From Petrolisthes cinctipes (taxonomy: Eukaryota > Arthropoda > Malacostraca > Decapoda > Porcellanidae): a stretch of DNA of 64,000 nucleotides. Below the pieces are notes generated by a model. The model saw only the letters and a list, made by a program, of their open reading frames with translations. It searched no databases and was not told the DNA's origin. The first letter of the stretch is position 1; each line of letters starts with the position of its first letter. The DNA lies in contig JAWQEG010001332.1 in NCBI GenBank assembly GCA_033782935.1, positions 678,388-742,387 of the forward strand, in the 5' to 3' direction. The position numbers and the translations under genes were made by a program. Below, piece after piece: positions 61,501 to 64,000 of the stretch.

Positions 61501-63096
61501 ATGGTTCAAAATTAATGTTTGAATGGCAGTCCATAAAGGGGGTTACTGAGTTGACTTGCCCTCCCCCCCTACCCCTCATCCACTCTACCCATACCCCCCT
61601 CCCTCCCACCCATGCCTCTACCCCCCACCCCTTGACTATCGTATAATGACGTCATGATTTGGTGGAGAATGTAGTACACGTTTTGGTTCATAATTAAATT
61701 TATTATTAATTATTTTGAAATAATTATTATATAATTAAATTCCCCGTAATTTTTTCCTACTTTTTGATATAATAATTTATTTAATTACGCAATTAATTAA
61801 CGAAATTAGCGAATATTTTCTATTTATAATTTCCTACCGTGACTAATTGGTACATTGGAGCACTTTGGGTGCTCCAAGGTATCTCAGGCAACACAACTTA
61901 ATGCAGGAATAATACAGTTTGGAGGAATCAGTTTGCTCCACAATTACCCTATGGAAATCTGGATTCCTTTATAGTACTTTGATTCCTCCAAAGTATGTCA
62001 GGAAAGAGAATTAATTAATAAATATAATGGTATCAATCCTGTTGTATGGAATAGTTTGGAGGAATCAAATTGGTCCAGTATTACCACAACCAACACCACA
62101 GCTTCGAATGAAGTAGCTTCGAATTTCTATGAATCAACTTGGTGAACCATTCTAAAGGGGGTGTAGGGAGGGGGTGGTGTATTAGGGATGTATGGGGGGA
62201 TGTAGGGTGGTGTAGGGAGGGGATGGTGTATTAGGGGGGGTATGGGGCGGATGTAGGGGTGGTGTAGGGAGGGGGTGGTGTATTAGGGAGGTATAGGGGG
62301 TGTAGGGAGGTATAGATGGTGAAGGGGGTGGTAGCTTCGAAGCTGATTCACTCATTCGAAGCTACCACCCTTACACCTCTTCAACCACCCAACCCAAACC
62401 CCTCCCTACATCCTCTCTAAAATGGTTTACCAAGTTGATTCATTCGAAGCTACTTCATTCGAAGCTGTGGTGTTGGTTGTGGTAATACTGACCAATTTGA
62501 TTCCTCCAAACTATTCCATACAACAGGGTTGATATAATTATATTTATTAATTAATTCTCTTTCCTGACATACTTTGGAGGAATCAAAGTACTATAAAGGA
62601 ACCCAGATTTCCATAGGGTAATTGTGGAGCAAACTGATTCCTCCAAACTGTATTATTCTTGCATTAAGTTGTGTTGCCTGAGATACCTTGGAGCACCCAA
62701 AGTGCTCCAATGTACCAATTAGTCACAGTTGGAAATTATAAATAGAAAATATTCGCTAATTTCGTTAATTAATTGCGTAATTAACGAAATTATTATATCA
62801 AAATGTAGGGAAAATTATGGGAAATTTAAGGATATAATAATTAATTGTAAATAATTAATAATAAATTTATTATGAACCAAAACGTGAACTACATTCTCCA
62901 CCAAATCATGACGTCATTATACGATAATCAAGGGGGGGGTAGGGGAGTGGGGTGGGGGGGATATTGTGTTAGGTGGGGTAGGGGCATGAGTGGGAGGGAG
63001 GGGGTATAGGTAGAGTCAATGGGGGGTAGGGGGTAGAGGAAGTCAACTCGGTAACCCTATTTATGGACTGCCATTCAAACATTAATTTTGAGCCAA
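61501..63096. repeat. Large palindrome (foldback), about 1.6 kb
   Basis: Left arm 61,501-62,341 and right arm 62,355-63,096 are inverted copies with a 13-bp spacer centred near 62,348. Matching points: attaatgtttgaatggcagt (61,511) with its complement ending at 63,086; tgacgtcatgatttggtgga (61,648) with 62,894-62,913; ggagcactttgggtgctcca (61,857) with 62,690-62,710; gggtggtagcttcgaa next to the centre. The arms differ mainly in G/C-rich runs, where the left inner segment is about 120 bp longer, and in single bases. They contain hairpin-element copies and poly-C/poly-G stretches. No protein is encoded. Confidence 0.93.
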
Positions 63097-63196
63097 CATT
63101 CTCTCTATAAGTGTTGCCAAGTATGGGGAATTTTCCCTATATATGGGGAATCAGAGGTACCAATGGGGATATTATAGAAATTTCGTCAAGCAGACC

Positions 63197-63330
<134 letters not shown>

Positions 63331-63404
63331 TTACACCCCACACCCCTCCCCTACCCTCAACCCCTTCTATTACCTCTCTCTCTCTCTCTGTCTCTTTGTA
63401 ATGA

Positions 63405-63605
63405 CGTCATAATATGGTTTGGAGTTATCAGTTTGCTCCAGAATTACCCTAGAGAGATCTGAGGTCCCTTGTAGTAACTTTGGAGTACATTGATTCCTCC
63501 AAAATATGTCAGGAAACAGGATTAATTAATAAATATTATTATGGTATCTTTCTACCCTGTTGGCTGGAATGGTTTGGAGGAATTAAGTTTCTCCAATATT
63601 GCCAA
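63405..63605 (+). repeat. Third, diverged copy of the palindrome arm core
   Basis: From tgacgtcataatatgg through ggtttggagttatcagtttg, gattcctccaaaatatgtca and ggtttggaggaattaag to attgccaac it parallels the left arm of the palindrome (61,648-62,095) but lacks part of the intervening AT-rich sequence. Confidence 0.8.
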
Positions 63606-63871
63606 CAATTTTTCATAAGTTTATTCATAAGAGAAAACGGTATGATTTTTAATACAGACTTATTTATTTTCTCGTTTATTTGTATGATAATTTTGTTAAC
63701 ACGTAAATTATTTATTATTTTTCATTAATTTACACCTAAGTAAATTATTGGTAAATATTAAACCCATTTATTTCATGGGATAATTAATATTTACATTAAA
63801 TTTTATAATAAGGAAATTGAAACACATTATTATTTATTTATTCATTATTATTATTATTATTGGACAGCAAG

Positions 63872-63872
63872 C

Positions 63873-63939
<67 letters not shown>

Positions 63940-63940
63940 T
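63872..63940 (+). repeat. (GA)n microsatellite
   Basis: GA run with agac and agaag interruptions, then aaaaactgtgagtg. It is preceded by an (ATT)n run and ggacagcaagcacgaag, which echoes cttcctgtcc beside the CT tract at 61,180 in inverted form. Confidence 0.93.
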
Positions 63941-64000
63941 AAAAAACTGTGAGTGTTTTTGCTGAGTGATATCGATGTGTGTGAGAGAGAGACTGTATGA

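Overview
The window is eukaryotic and non-coding over most of its length. It most resembles genomic DNA of an arthropod, probably a decapod crustacean. The basis for this is dense (GA)n, (ATT)n, (CA)n and (GT)n microsatellites, a decayed CR1/L2-type LINE, a decayed Ty3/Gypsy element, intron-split immunoglobulin-domain exons, and no bacterial-type gene layout. The organism call is an inference; no rRNA, tRNA or mitochondrial marker is present to confirm it.

Region 1 (1-43,763) is one uninterrupted head-to-tail satellite array with a 110-bp monomer, all in one orientation. I estimate roughly 400 units. Two structural variants recur: a 47-bp derivative that has lost monomer positions 44-106 and forms its own short sub-arrays, and a 138-bp derivative with a 28-bp internal duplication. 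The array is a mosaic of multi-monomer blocks that have been re-duplicated (offsets about 1,979, 1,508, 2,400, 1,241 and about 6,400-6,850 bp). Consensus monomers carry two CACGTG palindromes.

Region 2 (43,764-49,253) starts abruptly with an LTR-like motif. It holds a short exon-like direct repeat, a 126-bp tandem duplication, a possible MITE, and then a plus-strand cluster of five exon-like segments. These encode I-set immunoglobulin domains but carry stops and frameshifts, so they are best read as a pseudogene fragment.

Region 3 (49,254-56,660) is transposon remnants. A minus-strand Gypsy relic (nucleocapsid zinc knuckle, protease, integrase tail, with reverse transcriptase missing) is interrupted by a palindromic C/G-rich minisatellite and bracketed by two inverted copies of a roughly 190-bp dispersed repeat. 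A 22-bp CA-rich minisatellite follows, and then a minus-strand CR1/L2-like LINE of about 2.9 kb with many lesions.

Region 4 (56,660-64,000) is simple-sequence and foldback DNA: 82-bp and TTG-rich minisatellites, (ATT)n tracts, a Tc1/mariner-like MITE with an internally expanded repeat, and many copies of a hairpin-forming element built around GATTCCTCCAAACTATGCC. The largest structure is a palindrome of about 1.6 kb centred near 62,348. No intact protein-coding gene is supported anywhere in the window. The small ORFs in the satellite, the microsatellites and the purine-rich tract are artefacts of repeats.
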